The position numbers were made by a program, and so were the translations under genes. From Synechococcus sp. CS-1331 (GTDB lineage: Bacteria > Cyanobacteriota > Cyanobacteriia > PCC-6307 > Cyanobiaceae), in NCBI GenBank assembly GCA_025127975.1, contig JAHLYQ010000033.1, positions 1 to 35,121 of the forward strand: a stretch of 35,121 bases of DNA, written 5' to 3'. How positions within the stretch are numbered: position 1 is the first letter of the stretch; every line of letters starts with the position of its first letter. Under the pieces are notes generated by a model, which saw only the letters and a program-made list of their open reading frames with translations, was not told the origin of the DNA and did no database searches. Shown here piece after piece: positions 32,972 through 35,121 of the stretch.

Positions 32972-34540
32972 TCAGAACTTGAAGGTGGTCTTGAGGACAG
33001 CGCCGTACATGTCGGCGGTTGTGGCAGCGGGGTAGTCGATACCACCATTCTGAATCCAGAAGATGGCGGGGGTCACGCTGATGTTGTCGGTGACCTGGAA
33101 CTTGTACCAAACTTCAAGACCGAAGTTGCTCAAGCCAGAGTTGGATTCACCCAGGCCAATACCTAAGGCATTGCCCTTCATGAACAGATCGGCCCATTGG
33201 AAGCCCACCATCCAGGAGTAGACGTCGCCGGATGTGGTACCACCGGTTCCGTTAAAGGAAGTAGCACCGAAACCAGCACTGATCGAGGGAATCCAGCCAG
33301 CCTCCTCAGGCTGCCAGTAGGCACTGAAGCCATAGTTGTTGGAGCCGTTGACGTTGATTGCACTAACCGAAACTGGAATCAGCTGCAAGTTGCCGATTGT
33401 GGTGTTTGCCGCGGTGTAGTTGTAGGCAAACGCTGCGCCCCAGTTGTTGCCGGCATAGCCGACTTGAACTGTGGTGGTGCTGCCTTCACCGAATCCACCG
33501 CCAGCAAGTTCGCTATCAGTGCGGTAGCTGTAGGGAGCGGTGTACTCGTTGGAGATGTAGCTGGCGCTGATGCTGAAGCCATCCTTCTCATACCAGATAC
33601 CACCACCGGCGCCCAGGGTCAAGCTGTAAACAGAGTTGGCACCGGCCAAGGTGAAGCGATCCAGGATCGTATCGGAGCCGTACACGCTCGGCCACATGGC
33701 CAGCATGTCGGCCTGACCCACCTTGGCACCGAAGGTACCGGTGAAGTTTGCGCCGACCGGGAACTGGTAGAAGAGGCGATCGATCGAAACGGTGTCGTTA
33801 CCGTTGGCTTCCTGCTGGAAGTAGCTCTCCAAGAGGGCCGAACCGCTACCACCGAAGACGGAATTGGCGGCGTTACCAGAGCGCAGGGTGGTGCGCAGCA
33901 GGTCTTTACCGGTAAAGCTGGTGTCAAGGATCAGCTTGACGTCGTAGTTAAAAGAAATCTGCTCGGCTTGAACCGTAGGGAAATTGAGAGTAAAGGGTAA
34001 GCCTCTTCTGGGACCCGTTGCTGCAGAAGTAGTGACTTGGTTGGCAACCGGAGACACGGTGCCGTTGGTAGCGCCACCGATGGTCATCGTGGCGATGCCC
34101 TTCAGTTTGGTGGTGGTGGAGAACTGGTTAGCTTCCAGTTCGCCCACTTTGGCCTCGAGGCCATCCACGCGACCCTTGAGGATGGCGAGTTCCTTCTCGA
34201 ACTCGGCCATCAGCTTCTTGAGCTCGTCGGTCACTTCGGTGACGCGGTCGAGACAGGCGTTGAGCAGGGCAGCGGCTTCAAAGCGGGTCATCGCCTTGCC
34301 ACCCTTGTAGGTGCCATCGGGATAGCCAGCCACGCAGCCGTAGCGCTCGATCAGGTTGGACAGAGCCTGGTAGGCCCAGTCGGTGGGCTTGACGTCGGAA
34401 AACTGGGAGATGCTGGTGACTTGCTCCTCGGAGGCGTACTTGTTGACGCCGTCCAGGTTGAACTCAGCTGCGGTAGCGGCCACGGGGGCCAACAGACCAA
34501 GAGCTGCAGGAGCAACCAGCAGTTGCTGGAAGAGTTTCAT
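32972..34540 (-). CDS. somA: SLH-domain outer-membrane porin (SomA/OprB type)
   Basis: The 522-residue product is a cyanobacterial major outer-membrane porin. A signal peptide (about 1-25, ending ATAAEF) is followed by an SLH domain (about 45-100; FSDVKPTDWAYQALSNLIE, GYPDGTYKGGKAMTRFEAAALLN), a coiled coil (about 98-138) and a beta-barrel with a terminal phenylalanine (LKTTFKF). The SLH domain anchors the outer membrane to peptidoglycan. GAGGA lies seven bases upstream of the ATG. The gene has its own strong terminator. Confidence 0.93.
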   Translation of the reverse strand: MKLFQQLLVAPAALGLLAPVAATAAEFNLDGVNKYASEEQVTSISQFSDVKPTDWAYQALSNLIERYGCVAGYPDGTYKGGKAMTRFEAAALLNACLDRVTEVTDELKKLMAEFEKELAILKGRVDGLEAKVGELEANQFSTTTKLKGIATMTIGGATNGTVSPVANQVTTSAATGPRRGLPFTLNFPTVQAEQISFNYDVKLILDTSFTGKDLLRTTLRSGNAANSVFGGSGSALLESYFQQEANGNDTVSIDRLFYQFPVGANFTGTFGAKVGQADMLAMWPSVYGSDTILDRFTLAGANSVYSLTLGAGGGIWYEKDGFSISASYISNEYTAPYSYRTDSELAGGGFGEGSTTTVQVGYAGNNWGAAFAYNYTAANTTIGNLQLIPVSVSAINVNGSNNYGFSAYWQPEEAGWIPSISAGFGATSFNGTGGTTSGDVYSWMVGFQWADLFMKGNALGIGLGESNSGLSNFGLEVWYKFQVTDNISVTPAIFWIQNGGIDYPAATTADMYGAVLKTTFKF

Positions 34541-34546
34541 GGGTGT

Positions 34547-34574
34547 TCCTCACACGAGATTGGCGCAATGCGCC
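34547..34574 (-). promoter_or_regulatory. Porin 5' UTR: hairpin plus GTGTGAGGA ribosome-binding site
   Basis: The transcript has GGCGC-ATT-GCGCC (34574-34562) followed by AATCTC and GTGTGAGGA (34555-34547), with the ATG at 34540. GAGGA is the Shine-Dalgarno. GUGUGAGGA pairs perfectly over nine bases with UCCUCACAC, the core of the conserved cyanobacterial sRNA Yfr1 (ACUCCUCACAC). Yfr1 is known to bind porin mRNAs at this position in Prochlorococcus, so this is a likely Yfr1 target site. The short palindrome ahead of it may act as an mRNA hairpin or an operator. Confidence 0.65.
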
Positions 34575-34675
34575 GCACTCATATTGACCCGCTATCACGC
34601 CTGCCGCACCGCCAGATGTGCCAGTGCACACAATGACACTCGGGCAATGGCACCTGGCCCGTGATGGCTGGCTCC

Positions 34676-34715
34676 AAAAACGATGCCCCCGGCGGGCACA
34701 GGGCTCGCCGGGGGC
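34676..34715 (-). terminator. Terminator behind the small ORF, upstream of the porin
   Basis: On the minus strand GCCCCCGGCG (34715 downwards) pairs perfectly with CGCCGGGGGC (ending at 34685), loop about 11 bases, followed by ATCG and TTTTT (34680-34676). The arms are ten bp and G+C-rich. It separates the small ORF from the porin promoter region. Confidence 0.8.
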
Positions 34716-34747
34716 TCTCGCCGGGCCGCAATCAGCCGCGAAACCAA

Positions 34748-34873
34748 CTAGAGGGCATTCTCCGCGATCAGCAGACCCTGGTTTAAGTAACTGGAACTCA
34801 CGGGCACCTCCTCCTGGGGGGATTGGGGCCAGCCGGCGATGCCTTCGGCGCCCGCCGAAACGGGATGCCACAT
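34748..34873 (-). CDS. Small unrecognised ORF between psbD and the porin
   Basis: A 41-codon frame starts at ATG 34873 (MWHPVSAGAEGIAGW...) and ends ...NQGLLIAENAL before TAG. Inside it, AGGAGGAGG (34815-34807) lies five bases ahead of an in-frame GTG at 34801, a perfect ribosome-binding site for a 17-residue peptide beginning with VSSSYLNQ. I do not recognise a family. It is flanked by the psbD terminator (upstream) and another terminator (downstream), so it looks like a distinct transcription unit or a read-through leader. No membrane segment is evident. Codon use is ordinary for the window. Confidence 0.45.
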   Translation of the reverse strand: MWHPVSAGAEGIAGWPQSPQEEVPVSSSYLNQGLLIAENAL

Positions 34874-34904
34874 CACTGCTGACAGAACTCGGCAAATCTA
34901 ACCA

Positions 34905-34934
34905 GAAAAAAAGCGCCCCCGGGAGGGGACGCTT
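34905..34934 (-). terminator. Rho-independent terminator of psbD
   Basis: On the minus strand AAGCG-T-CCCC pairs with GGGG-C-CGCTT (34934-34911; one mismatch), followed by a seven-base T run (34911-34905 and neighbours). It lies about 30 bp behind the psbD stop. Confidence 0.9.
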
Positions 34935-34964
34935 AGGGAAACAGGTAAAGCTGACAGGCCTTGC

Positions 34965-35121
<157 letters not shown>

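Noticed and set aside
34464..34895. 143-codon minus-strand frame between psbD and the porin
   Set aside because: Arg/Pro/Gly-rich, crosses the terminator and the porin signal-peptide region; the 41-codon frame has the better ribosome-binding site.

Overview
The window comes from a cyanobacterium, most likely a high-GC member of the marine/freshwater Synechococcus-Cyanobium group. The evidence is the density of oxygenic-photosynthesis genes (psbU, petL, psbD, ndhO, crr7, zds, hemD, a PucC-type chlorophyll-delivery protein, a VKOR-thioredoxin fusion), the SLH-porin of the SomA type, and many cyanobacteria-only families (DUF3120, DUF4346, DUF751, DUF6816, the PDZ/radical-SAM/DUF512 protein). No tRNA, rRNA, CRISPR array, insertion sequence or prophage was seen.

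Layout. Positions 1-375 hold no convincing gene but are rich in inverted repeats. Positions 376-6585 (minus) form one tight run: uppP, PDZ/radical-SAM/DUF512, TolC-type channel, PucC-type MFS protein, inositol-monophosphatase-like phosphatase. Divergent from it lie DUF3120, psbU with a strong terminator, and nadB. nadB faces the VKOR-thioredoxin fusion with 2 bp between stops. rimO converges on petL, and their 3' ends overlap. A B12-type radical SAM gene follows. Positions 13900-20000 are a mosaic of small runs: DUF4346 with an acyltransferase, a hydrophobic hypothetical, a tandem-PTPS protein with a RibD-C/DHFR-like reductase, aroK, crr7, DUF6816 and a GST. A plus-strand run follows at 19973-25259 (DUF751, rbfA, nagZ, Rieske oxygenase, glycosyltransferase-TPR, hemD). 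In that run the Rieske gene is visibly AT-richer than its neighbours. Next come zds plus an SRPBCC protein (minus) and an IscA-like protein, a broken nucleotidyltransferase fragment, a TPR protein, an LpxB-related protein and a small membrane protein (plus). Then come a TIGR01777 epimerase, ndhO with an O-antigen ligase, a J-domain protein, the porin, a small unrecognised ORF and the 3' end of a monocistronic psbD.

The genes are packed very tightly. At least seven convergent pairs overlap or nearly touch at their stops, and one divergent pair (crr7/DUF6816) shares a CATG so that the two start codons overlap. Three gene or ORF starts lie within about 20-40 bp behind a strong terminator.

The most interesting signals are around the porin. 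Its ribosome-binding site reads GUGUGAGGA, the complement of the core of the cyanobacterial sRNA Yfr1. Its own 3' UTR contains CCCUCACAC in a C/U-rich stretch between two hairpins, so it could yield a Yfr1-like, self-targeting RNA. Between psbD and the porin sits a 41-codon (or 17-codon) ORF with a perfect Shine-Dalgarno and its own terminator. All functional links are inferences from sequence; no searches were run.
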